A stretch of 64,000 nt of DNA from Archegozetes longisetosus (GCA_018873245.2 JAEMBT020000005.1:7798001-7862000); one strand, 5' to 3'. Positions 46,691 to 57,892 are shown, numbered from the stretch's first letter. Numbers and translations are program-made. Notes: generated by a model not told the origin, from the letters alone.

Positions 46691-47291
46691 ATATATAGAT
46701 ATATAAGTGAAATATAAAAGTAAATGGAATTTTCCAAAAATTTAGAACACAAAAATTAAGCACATGTACTATAACGTCGGGTAGTACGGTATTTAATCTT
46801 GTTTAACGAATCTGAGGTTCATTAGGTTCCAATAGAAAATTTCTAGTTCACAGGAATATTTCTAGAAACTTATAGTAGAGATATTCAACCTTGAATAGAA
46901 CTTCACTATCATTAAATTTTATCGATAAATAAGGCTTAATTAGGAACAAATTAATCGTTGAAAATGTACACTTGATCAATAGCCAAAGTATACTTGAAAT
47001 TAATTACTTCATTTAAGTTAGAGACGATTTAGTTTCAAAAGATTGATAGAATCTGGTAAATATCTATTAACTGCTTCCATAAAGTGTTTGACTTTTATAC
47101 AGCAAATTTGTATTGAGTATTTTGATAATTTTTAAAATAATTAAAAATAAGTTTAAAAATTTTTGATAATTTTTATTGAATTGGTTTACTAATTACTCAG
47201 AAATTTAAGAAACCAGTCAATATTTACTATGATTAAAATCAGTTTTATTTGATTACTTTAAATTTAAATTACATTGACCAGGAGAACTTGA

Positions 47292-48178
47292 TTATCCTCG
47301 AGAACTTGGAAGCAAAACATTTTGCGGGAATTGTCCTTGATAATTACCAGGTGGTTGATAGTTGCAAACTATATATGTTTCATACCATTTCGAGCCCTGA
47401 CCAGCACAACGCGCACATCCAATTCTAGTGGTCGATTTCCAAACAACTTGAGTGAAATGTCCAGTTGCGGAGCTGAAGCCTGGATTATTGTAGTCGTACT
47501 TTTGATTTTCGTCATACCTTTTGTGATAAATTATTGAAGTTTGAATTTAACTGAAAAATAATAATTATCAGAAAGATTTAAATACCACGATTTGATGGCA
47601 TCGGTTGCATTACTCATGACTTGGCGAGAATTGCCGCCCCAATACAAGTTTTCTCCATATCCTGATGCCAGACCAGAGTGTCCGGCACTCAATCCTTCAC
47701 TTTGTGATCTCGAATTGCACCGAGACTTAGCATACGCTACGATCTAAATAATTATCAATTCATGTTAAGCTGTAATCTTAGCTATAATTCATACAATTTG
47801 AACACCTTTAGTGCTCAAATTATATCTGAATTAAATCATATCCATTAAAATCAGAGATTAAACACGAATATCTTTAATTTAGTAATCTTTCACTTCGATT
47901 TACTTACGTTCTGATCTATAGTAACAGGAGGACTGTTATGGATTGCTCTGTACTTATTATGAGCCTGAAGACATTCATTCTGGAAATTGTCATCTGTTTT
48001 ATCAGGAAATGCTGATCTGCCCCAACACACTTTCAAATGAGAATAAATCAGTTATAAAATTCAAATATTAATAATCATTTTTATGAATTCGAGATAATGA
48101 AAGGTTACACAATAATTCTTATGACTTGAAGGACTCACCAGCGATTAGTATCGAAATAATGACCAACTTCAAAGTCAT
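47292..48178 (-). CDS. CAP/SCP domain secreted protein, gene D
   Basis: Palindromic twin of gene C. Exons 48178-48139, 48029-47908, 47743-47586 and 47517-47292 give 181 aa, with signal peptide, complete CAP tetrad (His37, Glu85, Glu110, His127) and both CAP signatures. The only amino-acid difference from gene C that I found is Leu for Arg at residue 176. Introns are also virtually identical, so the duplication is young or was homogenised by gene conversion. A TATA box (CTATAAAAAG on the minus strand, 48244-48253) is in the same position. Transcription of C and D converges towards the 4.6 kb spacer. Confidence 0.94.
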
Positions 48179-48243
48179 TTTGTTTCAGATTAGTAAATGA
48201 GGTAGATTAGACTTCAAGTAAAGCTTAAACTGGATTTCTATCG

Positions 48244-48253
48244 CTTTTTATAG
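48244..48253 (-). promoter_or_regulatory. TATA box of CAP gene D
   Basis: Same element and spacing as for gene C, on the minus strand. Confidence 0.75.
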
Positions 48254-49774
48254 TTTTCGTCCTAACGATGAAAAATTAGCTTCACAAACGCGAAATGAAT
48301 GGTCCCTTACTGGGAATATATGCACTATATTAATATTAAGTTTGATTGCAATAAATAAGCAAAATTTTAAAACAGTCCAACACCTATTTTGTAGTTGACT
48401 TTACTTTGCAGTCTGACTACAGCGACATAGTCCTCTTTACAAATATTGGCCCTCTTAAATAGGGACCGGATTACAGTTCGAAAGATTGCACTTCTCCAGG
48501 GTAAGTGGGAAATTGCCAGGGAAGGCAATCAATAAACAAACAACGGATTGGGTAAAAGTTTAGTACAAGTTCAAATTATAAGGTAGAGGTTGTCTACATA
48601 TTTTGACTACACGTTGCATCCGAAAAAAGTATCAGATTATAAATTAATGGATGAGAATATTAAATTTCATGCAAAACATAATGTAAGAAGGAGTAAACAC
48701 TATTAGGGCCTTTTGAAACATACTCTTTATAAAGTGAGACATAAAAGACTTGAAGTTATAAACGTGTACAAGTTTGGATTCACTGATTAATCACCACAAT
48801 ATTTCGAGATTATTATTAATATATGTTTTAGAAATGTTTAGGAAAATCATTGACATCCCAACTCCGAAATTACAATTATTACATGCATTCACTGTGATAG
48901 CAATTTGTGTGTCAAGCCCATTTTTAGTACTGAATTTTTTTTCACTATCATTGACTTTTTCCTCAAATGCCTATGATAAGATGAAAATAATTTGTTTTCT
49001 CTAGAAATTGAATGAACTTTCTTCTCATTCAAATATTATATCATGAAATATTTATAACATTGATTGTCATTAGAAAAATCTCGTTCATAATCAAGTTAGA
49101 AAAATTGACTTCACTTTCAATTTAAATCTCAAGACTTCTATACTTATATTTCGACATATAAGTGCTTTTTCTAAATGCAATTTTCCAAAAATTTAGAAGA
49201 CAAAAATTAAGCACATATACTATAACGTCGGGTAATACGGTATTTAATCTTGTTTAACGAATCTGTGGTTTATTATGCTTCAATAGAAGTTTATTGTTCA
49301 TAGGAACATCTCTAGAAACTTCTAGCGAGTTTTTCATCAAACATAATTTCTATATATGTCCAGCAATAGATAGTATTCTACTATCAATGAATTTTGTCGA
49401 TAAATAAAGCTTAATATGAAATAAATTAATCGTTGAAAATGTACACTTAATTACTATCAAAGTGTACTTTAATTTCAAATTCATTACTTCATTTAAGTTT
49501 AGAGTCAATTCAGTTTCAAAAGACTAATAGAATCTTGTTAAAATCTAATTAACTGCTTCCATAAATTCTTTGGCTGCTATACAGCAAGTTTGTTTTGAGT
49601 ATTTCTGACAATTTTTGAAGTAATTGAATATAAGTTTAGAAAATTTAGATAATTTATATTAAGTTGGTTTGTTAATTATTCGGAACTTCAAGAAATCAAT
49701 CAACATATAATATGCTTCAAATCGATTTTATTTGTTTATTTTCAAATTAAGATTACATTGACCAGGAGAACTTG

Positions 49775-49891
49775 ATTATCCTTGAGAACTTGGACACAAA
49801 ACATTTTGTGGGAATTGTCCAATGACATTGCCAGGTGGTTGATACTTACAAACAATGTATGTTTCATACTATCGTGAACCCTGACCAGCAC
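49775..49891 (-). pseudogene. CAP exon 4 fragment, right-arm copy
   Basis: Mirror of 39834-39950, with the same in-frame stop and the same fusion to the truncated MITE. Confidence 0.85.
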
Positions 49892-50208
49892 ATTGGCAGT
49901 ATAAAATGCAATCTTTAGCATTGCCTCGTATGGCAGTAATGCCCATTGCTACTCATATACATTGAACGCATTAAAAAGCATTAAACTGAACAGTGAAGCC
50001 AGCTTTCTATGGCATAAAGCAAAGGCATTACATTAAACATTGCTGCCATACAAAGCAATGCTAAGGATTGCATTTTAAATTACCAATTTCGGACAAACGA
50101 TAGCTCATAAGCACAAATTTGTGAGTTTTGGTCAATCTTATTGTGACATAGATTAATGACAAATCAAAAATATTTCATCTGACTTCCTCAGATCGCACCC
50201 TTCCCTAG
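49892..50208 (-). mobile_element. CTAGGG MITE, truncated copy (right arm)
   Basis: Mirror of 39517-39833. Its terminus at 50208 is followed by TCA and then 'gtgctacagtacaac', which is the upstream flank of a B-type CAP promoter. Confidence 0.88.
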
Positions 50209-50383
50209 TCAGTGCTACAGTACAACAAATGTATTTTATAGAATCCACACCTTAAATTGATTTATATCAAATTGTCAAATATTTGTCTCACAAGGTTTTC
50301 TGGGGTTTCGCACTCATAAACGACAAGTTTTTCACTGCTTCTAGCCTAAATTATAACAAACTCATAAATCGTTTTTACGATTT

Positions 50384-51340
50384 TCAAACAACTTCAGTGA
50401 AGTTTTCCGTTTTAGAATGAAATCTGCACTTAAATATTTTGTTTTAAATTTTTTATGCCTTTCATATAAATGGCTAATAGTCAAATTTTAGAAAGACTTA
50501 TATTTGCTTTATCTCATATCATTATTTCATTACTTCTACACAATATCTTACGATTTGAATTGGGTTTCCGACTCTCAGCAAATTTTATATACATTCTTGT
50601 ACCAGACCAACGTGTCCTTTATTTAGTTGTTTTGATACTGAGATTTGCACAGGTTATAATCTAAATAATTTATAGTTAATTTAAGACATTCCACTTGTTC
50701 ACAAATATCGGAGCGTAAACATTATCTAACCTAACCCAATACAATACTACCAAACTAACTCAATCTAACCTGATCTAGAGAAGAATATAAAGTAGAATAG
50801 TTGTATCATAATTTTATTAACTAACTGGGAATCATTGAAATTCATACGGTAAAGGAATGTTATTTCACAACTTTAAATTCGACATACAATTAAGTCTTTT
50901 TGAATCACAACTCAAAATTTTATTAAAAGTATATATTGTACTTATATTCCAGAAAAAAATGTCATTATAACTGAGTTTAAAGTCTAAAAATGTTTTAGTC
51001 ATCTTAAATATATGAGATCTTTAAACTTCATGTTCAATACAAAACTCACACCAGGATCTAAAGTAAGAACAAGAGTGCTATGATTTGCTTGATAAGCAAT
51101 GGGTTGTGAGACCGTCATTCAAAGAATCAGTAACTGTACAGTTTGGTATCGCTGATCTACACCTACAAACTAATTCCAAAATTGAAAGACAGTAATTTAT
51201 TAAGGAACTCGTTTGACAAATTTCTATCTTGGTTTTGATAAATATTGTTTAATAATAAACCAGATAAGATATTTGCGAATATACGGACCAGTAGTTAATA
51301 TTGAAGTGAAAGTCAATCTTAAAACAACTTTGTAATTGTT
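50384..51340 (-). pseudogene. CAP gene G, strongly decayed (A type)
   Basis: Remnants of all four exons in order on the minus strand. An exon 1 relic lies near 51335 (the ATG is now TTG). An exon 2 relic is near 51130-51180, retaining 'gatctacacctacaaact'. An exon 3 relic spans about 50575-50665 ('accagaccaacgtgtcc', ending at 'tataatctaaat'). An exon 4 relic spans about 50384-50470 ('caaacaacttcagtgaag'). The sequence between exon 2 and exon 1, and upstream to 51400, is closest to gene A. Stops and deletions are numerous, so it is an old pseudogene. Confidence 0.72.
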
Positions 51341-51896
51341 ATCTCTATATAACTAAATTTAGTTTAAGATCAAGATTCGTGGGAATTAGAATCGTGAATT
51401 ATACCTTGTTTATTATAGCCATCAATTCCCTAGCAACTTGATCGTTATTTAATAAGTTAGCCTTCACTTGTAATGCTTTCTGTTTGGAAACTTGACTACA
51501 CTTTTGGGCGACATTTTAATTTTCTGTTCATCTCTTCCGGTCACTACAACGTTAGCCTCTAAATAGGCCAACTTTATGGCAATTCCTTCACCAATGCCTG
51601 AACTCGAAACATTTTTAGTATTATTTATTTCTTATCTCTGACTTATGTTTAATCACAGTTCAAATTCTGATATTGATCATCTAATAAAACTTCATCAAAA
51701 AAAGTACGAGTAAGAAAAGTTTAAGCGTTCGATTTGGTTCGGTTTTGAGTTAACAATCATGTATAATTAGTCTATCATATTATATGATAGTGCTTTAATA
51801 GGCTCAAATTGATTGAGTAAAACTATTCGGAACTTGTCTCAACCACTGCTTCTTTCTCTCTGCGCGTAAGTATATAGCATTAAAATAAATGTCAAT

Positions 51897-52417
51897 TATT
51901 AGATGGAATTAGTGAAAACTGGAATTTCATATCTTCAAAAGTATATTTAATGGCAAAATAATAATTACATATCTAATGAACGTGCTCGCCTCCCGTCTGG
52001 TTGACAAAGACCCAGCGAGGTCAGAGGTTACACTTACTAGTGGCGATATTGTTTAGACTGATTTCCCTCCTATAACTTTTTCGTACACAGTATGAAGTTA
52101 AACTTCATTTTCATAACTTTAAGCTTTTTTTGTCTCCTTGTTCTTGCAAATTCTTTATATCGCAAGTCAAAATAAAGAAGTCAAATAAGAACTTTACAAA
52201 TTGCAAATTCATATTAGTTTGATGCTACTTTCGAACAAGTTATAAGAAAGAAATCAATTTATAAAATAGTGCTACTGGTAAGTGTAACCTCTGACCTCGC
52301 TGGGCCTTTGTCAACCAGACGGAAGGCGAGTATATTCATTAGATATGTAATTAATATTTCGCCATTAAATATACTTTTGAAGATATGAAATTCCGGTTTT
52401 CACTGATTCCATATAAT
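51897..52417. mobile_element. MITE with about 150-bp arms
   Basis: Inverted arms at about 51897-52050 and 52268-52417. Both contain 'gtctggttgacaaag', 'gcgaggtcagaggttacact' and 'gtgaaaac.ggaatttcat'. About 521 bp in all, with no ORF. Termini are approximate and the TSD is unclear. Confidence 0.78.
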
Positions 52418-52535
52418 ACATATTTAAACCTTAAAACGTTAATATCACGTATTAGTTGTGTAAATTGGTCGAAAATTCAAAAAAAATTTCAAATTCTTTA
52501 TATAATTTCATCCAACTTCAATAAAATTAAAAATA

Positions 52536-52638
52536 CAGTAAAACCTGTATAAGTTGAACGCTCTATAACTTGAACACCTCTATAAGTTAGATAGGATTTA
52601 CCGGTCCCAAATGTGTTGATCTCATAGAGGTTTCACTG
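52536..52638. mobile_element. short pogo-type MITE, TA TSD
   Basis: CAGTAAAACCTGTATAAG at the left and, as complement, CAGTGAAACCTCTATGAG at the right, flanked by TA (52534-52535, 52639-52640). The 103 bp and the 'aacctctataa' style are typical of Tigger/pogo derivatives. Confidence 0.8.
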
Positions 52639-52787
52639 TATTATAAAATAATCGAAAGTTGCGGGCATAAAAGATTTCAAATCAGTTATGAATTGCCCTC
52701 TAATTTGCATAACTAGTACGTGATTTAAAAAGCATATATATATTTATACAGTCGACATAATTTGAGTTCACACTGTAGACTTATATA

Positions 52788-52868
52788 TAAGGGACCCCGA
52801 AAAGAAACCGGCGATTTATTAACATTATATTATCTATTAAATCGCCGGTTTCTTTTCGGGGTCCCTTA
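52788..52868. repeat. near-perfect 81-bp palindrome
   Basis: TAAGGGACCCCGAAAAGAAA and onward for about 33 bp is followed by a 14-bp loop and its exact complement. It could be a minimal MITE or a hairpin-forming sequence. The palindrome is far more GC-rich than its surroundings. Confidence 0.9.
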
Positions 52869-53159
52869 ATATAAAGATAGAAAGATGCAGCGGCATCAGA
52901 CAAGTATAAACAATTTAATTGATAACAACTCAACTCAAGTTCCATTCATAAATAAATAAAAGGGATTATGTAAACTCCAATAAAAAATTCGTCCCAAAGT
53001 CAACTGTCCCAAAAAGTTTTAAAGTATTCTGTGGTCTAGGAAACTGAACTTATTTATGATTAACTGCTATTAAACAGAGATAATTTATGGGTAGAGAAAG
53101 AAAATTAGATTTGATGGAGTTTACTTTAAGAACAGATTTCACCAGGAAAGCTTTCCTTA

Positions 53160-53599
53160 CTAGGGAAGGGTGCGATCTGAGGAAGTCAGATGAAGATATT
53201 TTTGATTTCGCATTAATCTATATCACAATAAGATTGACCAAAACTCACAAATTTGTGCTTATGAGCTATCGTTTGTCCGAAATTGGTAATTTAAGATGCA
53301 ATCCTTAGCATTGCTTTGTATGGCAGCAATGTTTAATGTAATGCCTTTGCTTTATGCCATAGAAAGCTGGCTTCACTGTTCAGTTTAATGCTTTTTAATG
53401 CGTTGAATGTATATGAGTAGCAATGGGCATTACTGCCATACGAGGCAATGCTAAAGATTGCATTTTATATTGCCAATTGCGGATAAACAAGAGTTCATAA
53501 GCACGAATTTTCGAGTTTTGGTCAAGCTTATTGTGATATAGATTGATGCGAAATCAAAAAAATCTTCATCTAACTTCCTCAGATCGCAACCTTCCCTAG
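53160..53599. mobile_element. CTAGGG MITE, complete reference copy
   Basis: A 440-bp element with ends CTAGGGAAGG...CCTTCCCTAG and inverted arms of about 130 bp, continuing as a weaker inverted pair to nearly 200 bp. Flanking trinucleotides are TTA (53157-53159) and TGA (53600-53602), which do not match; see the finding on inversion. There is no transposase. Confidence 0.9.
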
Positions 53600-53602
53600 T
53601 GA

Positions 53603-53680
53603 GTCAAAACCTATAAAAAAAAGAAACGAATTCAAATTAAGTTATTCTTCAAGTTTATACTGAATCAAAATGATTTTGGC
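53603..53680 (+). pseudogene. orphan B-type CAP promoter and start codon
   Basis: 'gtcaaaacctataaaaa' through 'aacgaattcaaattaagttattcttcaagttt.tactgaatcaaaATGATTTT' matches the promoter and first codons of gene B (53611-53618 TATA, ATG at 53670). Similarity stops about 8 bp after the ATG, so nothing functional is encoded. Confidence 0.88.
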
Positions 53681-53939
53681 TTATTTGAGACAATAATTTA
53701 TAAAATGACTGAAATATTAAATAGAAGTGATTTAAATTAAATAAATGGTAAAATAGATAGTAAAAATGTTGTTAAACTAATAGAAGATGAAGAACTTGAG
53801 AGAGAGAGAGATAACAAACGAAGACATAGTTATCCCTTTACTTGGAAATCAACTAAATCCAAATTATTAAGAAATTCAGTAAACAATAGATTAAATTAAC
53901 AAAATACGAATTCATAAATCAATTTGATATAAAAAGGCG

Positions 53940-54870
53940 AATAAATATAACAGTAAAAGGGGCTTTGAAATTGAAGCTAAACTGTTCGTTTTGGTAAAAA
54001 AAATGCTGTAAAAAACTGTTTTGAAAGAGTAAATGCTTCAAAACAAGAACTAATTTTTGAAAAGTAAGTTAACCAAAAGTCTACGCAAAAATAGGTAATT
54101 TCAATTTTTATTAAAGCTTTAGGAACATCGCCGACTATGAAAAACAAACTTGTAAGTTATTGAGTTTTTTAGAGAGGAAAGAAACTAAAACAAACTCAAC
54201 TAACTCTTTGAAGAGAAGAGAAAATATTAATACTTGGAAATATAAGCTTGTAGAAGTTTCGTCTCACATGCACATAGAAATTTGTAAAGTTTTTTATGTA
54301 ATGTTTTGCAAATAGGGAAACAAAGAATAGACACTCTACAAAATAAGATAACTTTGGCAAAATCATTAGCAGATCAAAGAGGGAAACACTTTAATAGACC
54401 CCTTAAAATTAGTGAAGATGTTCGGAAAATGCTGAAAAGTTTCATAGAAAAAATTCTCACTATTATTATGATAAGGAGAGATTTTATTTTGAAAATCCTG
54501 GTTTAGATCTCAAAATTTTATATAAAAATTCATCGATTTTTATTTACAAGAGACATCTAAAATTTTAGAACTTTCTTTAACTTCTTTTAGGGATTATTTT
54601 AACGACAACTTTAATATTGGTTTTCGAAAACCTCGTACTGATATGTGTGATTTTCATTACAGAGTCGAAAAACTAGGATTTGAAAATTTATCAAGTGATG
54701 AACAGTTTTCATTTGAAAATCGCTTGAAAAAGTTGAAAGTTATAAATCTATAAAAGAAAGTTCAATAAATTATGCATAGAATTCGATTACTCGAAAAATA
54801 GAGCTCTTTCACAATTACCGATCTCTAAATTTTTCTATTATCGACTTCTATGGTTATATATTTTCAATGT
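53940..54870 (+). pseudogene. decayed transposon-derived ORF of a widespread invertebrate family
   Basis: Plus-strand segments in the right order for a large uncharacterised ORF common in invertebrate repeats. 'KNCFERVNASKQELIFEK' ends at a GTAAGT-like donor (54009-54065). 'GKQRIDTLQNK' then 'DQRGKHFNRP' lies in 54306-54420. 'FRDYFNDNFNIGFRKPRTDM' precedes a Cys at 54585-54660, and 'DYSKNRALSQLPISKFFYYR' then 'LW' at about 54783-54850. Stops and frame changes separate the parts. The family is recalled from its motif order, not from a search. It sits between the orphan B-type promoter and the upstream flank of gene F. Confidence 0.6.
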
Positions 54871-55240
54871 ACACCATTATAAATTCCAGTCTTTTATGTC
54901 TCACTATATAGAGGGTATGTTTCAAAAAGGCCCTAATAGTGTTTACTCCTTCTTACATTATGTTTTGCATGAAATTCAATATTCTCATCCATTAATTTAT
55001 AATCTGATACTTTTTTCGGATGCAACGTGTAGTCAAAATATTTAGACAACCTCTACCTTATAATTTGAACTTGTACTAAACTTTTACCTAATCCGTTGTT
55101 TGTTTATTGATTGCCTTCCCTGGCAATTTCCCACTTACCCTGGAGAAGTGCAATCTTTCGAACTGTAATCCGCTCCCTATTTAAGAGGGGCCATTCATTT
55201 CGCGTTTGTGATGCAAATTTTTCATCGTTAGGACGAAAAC

Positions 55241-55249
55241 TATAAAAAG
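55241..55249 (+). promoter_or_regulatory. TATA box of CAP gene F
   Basis: TATAAAAAG, 65 bp upstream of the ATG. Relative to gene C the upstream flank has lost about 150 bp (the segment matching about 41275-41425). Confidence 0.72.
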
Positions 55250-55314
55250 CGATAGAAATCCAGTTTAAGCTTTACTTGAAGTCTAATCTACCTCATTTAC
55301 TAATCTGAAACAAA

Positions 55315-56619
55315 ATGACTTTGAAGTTGGTCATTATTTCGATACTAATCGCTGGTAAGTCCTTCAAGTCATAAGAATTATTGTGTAACCTTTCATTATT
55401 TCGAATTCATAAAAAATGATTATTAATATTTGAATTTTATAACTGATTTATTCTCATTTGAAAGTGTGTTGGGGCAGATCAGCATTTCCTGATAAAACAG
55501 ATGACAATTTCCAGAATGAATGTCTTCAGGCTCATAATAAGTACAGAGCAATCCATAACAGTCCTCCTGTTACTATAGATCAGAACGTAAGTAAATCGAA
55601 GTGAAAGATTTCTATATTAAAAATATTCGTGTTGAACCATTCGTCATAACTGTGTGGTAAAATTTTCCAAGTTTCACTTTAAAAATCTCGCTAAAACCAA
55701 CAAAACGTCGTCATTTCTTGAGAATTTAGGTATTCTTCAGTCATATATCCGACTTTGAATGACATAAAACCTAGACTTATAACTTTATTAAAGAAAATTT
55801 TCTGGCAACATGTCTTTCTGAGGACAGAAATTTGCCCTAACTTCGCAGTGCTCCGTGTTTACTGTACTGTGATATCACTACTAGCAATTCGAACCACTGA
55901 TGACGCTATGGCAGATAATTAGAAATTAATTAATTTGTAAATTAGAACTTCGAAAACAAGAGCTAACTTTCATTTGAAAGTATCAGGACTAAGATAGAAC
56001 AGATCTAAAGCGTGGAAAAAGTGGACTAACATTTTATACCACAGTTAACTTCACGTTTTCGGAAGTTAAGTTGTGACGAACGGTTAATGCCTGACTCGCA
56101 CGAAAGTGTTTAAATTATATGAATTATAGCTAAGATTACAGCTTAACATGAATTGATAATTATTTAGATCGTAGCGTATGCTAAGTCTCGGTGCAATTCG
56201 AGATCACAAAGTGAAGGATTGAGTGCCGGACACTCTGGTCTGGCATCAGGATATGGAGAAAACTTGTATTGGGGCGGCAATTCTCGCCAAGTCATGAGTA
56301 ATGCAACCGATGCCATCAAATCGTGGTATTTAAATCTTTCTGATAATTATTATTTTTCAGTTAACTTCAAGTTTCAATAATTTATCACGAAAGGTATGAC
56401 GAAAATCAGAAGTACGACTACAATAATCCAGGCTTCAGCTCCGCAACTGGACATTTCACTCAAGTTGTTTGGAAATCGACCACTAGAATTGGATGTGCGC
56501 GTTGTGCTGGTCAGGGCTCGAAATGGTATGAAACATATATAGTTTGCAACTATCAACCACCTGGTAATTATCAAGGACAATTCCCGCAAAATGTTTTGCG
56601 TCCAAGTTCTCGAGGATAA
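55315..56619 (+). CDS. CAP/SCP domain secreted protein, gene F
   Basis: Third copy of the C/D type, 181 aa from exons 55315-55354, 55465-55586, 56168-56325 and 56394-56619, all GT-AG. Signal peptide, CAP tetrad (His37, Glu85, Glu110, His127) and CAP1/CAP2 motifs are intact. By eye the protein is identical to that of gene C, with only silent changes (for example the Gln codon at residue 112 in exon 4). Intron 2 is 581 bp instead of 164 bp because of an inserted MITE, but the splice sites are unchanged. The 3' flank up to 57210 also matches the C repeat unit. Confidence 0.94.
55634..56085. mobile_element. MITE in intron 2 of CAP gene F
   Basis: Compared with gene C, the intron carries about 450 bp of extra sequence with inverted ends: 'aaccattcgtcataactgtgtgg' at the left and 'gttgtgacgaacggtt' at the right. 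A second inverted block, 'taccacagttaacttcacg', is near 56035. Some of the original intron was lost at the insertion. Ends are accurate to a few bases. Confidence 0.72.
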
Positions 56620-57214
56620 TCAAGTTCTCCTTGTCAATGTAATTTAAATTTAAAGTAATCAAATAAAACTGATTTTAATCATAGTAAATATTGACTGGTT
56701 TCTTAAATTTCTGAGTAATTAGTAAACCAATTCAATAAAAATTATCAAAAATTTTTAAACTTATTTTTAATTATTTTAAAAATTATCAAAAAGACTCAAT
56801 ACAAAGTTGCTGTATAGCAGCCAAAGAATTTATGGAAGTAGTTAATCAGATATTTACCAGATTCTATCAATCTTTGGAACTGAATCGTCTCTAACTTAAA
56901 TGAAGTAATTAATTTTAAGTATACTTTGGCTATTGATCAAGTGTACATTTTCAACGATTAATTTATTCTCTATTAAACTTTTTTATCCACAAAATTCATT
57001 GATGGTAGGTCTCTATCTAGTACTAGAAATCTCTAGAAATTATGAGAAACTCGCTAGAAGTTTTAGAAATATTCCTATGAGCTAGAAATTTTCTTTTGAA
57101 ACATAATGAATTTCAGATTACTTTTACAAGCTTAAATACCGTATTACCTGACGTTATAGTATATGTGCTTAAATTCTTGTCTTCCAAGTTTTTGGAAAAT
57201 TGCATTTAGAAAAA

Positions 57215-57892
57215 ACGGTAGCACGTCAATTCAGCGCTATAACAATTTAGCGCTGCGACAATTCGGCGATACAACAATTCAGCGCCGCAACAATTCAGCG
57301 CTACGACAATTCAACATCGCGACAATTCAGCGCGCAAAAGTTCAGCGCTGCGATAATTCAGCGCATTTTGAAAATTTCAGGAAAATTTATTACTTTAAAG
57401 AAAAACAGAAACTCTAAATTAATAGGTGTTCACGGGACACTAATTTCAATCTATAAAAGTGTTTACTTTCAACCGACAATTACAAGTAAATATATTTATA
57501 GGTGATAGAATCTTTATTTGTAATTCAGTTGATTTTAATTAAGGAGAAATATTTTTAAAATAATTATATTTAATAAGAATATGATTATAAATTATGGAAT
57601 ATTAGTAGTGAAATCCAAATATGTTTATTCAGTTATCAAAACATGTATGTGTTATATTTTGTACATTTTTTAGTAAAAATTTATTTCTTGTGAACACCAA
57701 ATAGTCTAGAGGTCTCTGTTCTTCTTTAAAATTAATTTATAATAAACGTGCGCTTAATTGTCGCAGCGCTGAATTTCTACGCGCTGAACTGTCGTAGCGC
57801 CGAATTGTCGCGGCGCTGAATTGTCGCAGCGCTGAATTGTTGGCGCTGAATTGTCGACGCTGAATTGACTTGCGCTGAATTGACGTGGAACC
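57215..57892. mobile_element. element with minisatellite arms (GACAATTCAGCGCT units)
   Basis: Each arm (about 57222-57370 and 57750-57885) consists of about nine imperfect 14-16 bp units, 'cgacaattcagcgctg' in the left arm and its complement in the right. The ends read GGTAGCACGTCAATTCAGCGC and, as complement, GGTTCCACGTCAATTCAGCGC. A direct repeat of about 7 bp, AGAAAAA, flanks it. The empty site 'catttagaaaaagcactt' exists at about 40553 and 49175, confirming insertion into a CAP repeat unit. The AT-rich middle has no ORF. Confidence 0.85.

Larger units (their letters stand above)
47170..50208 (-). repeat. right arm of large palindrome carrying CAP gene D
   Basis: Inverted near-identical copy of 39517-42550. 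It ends at the CCCTAG terminus of the MITE (50208), followed by TCA. A more diverged extension of the inverted similarity runs from 46690 to 47170. Confidence 0.9.

Noticed and set aside
48774..49004. Repeated hydrophobic ORF in CAP unit flanks (also 40749 and 43975)
   Set aside because: Lies in the non-coding repeat unit; copies differ by frame-breaking changes and a CAP-independent promoter is not seen.
39517..50208. Palindrome as an assembly artefact
   Set aside because: Cannot be excluded, but the arms have different outer flanks, a diverged inner extension and a unique 4.6 kb spacer, which a simple artefact would not produce.
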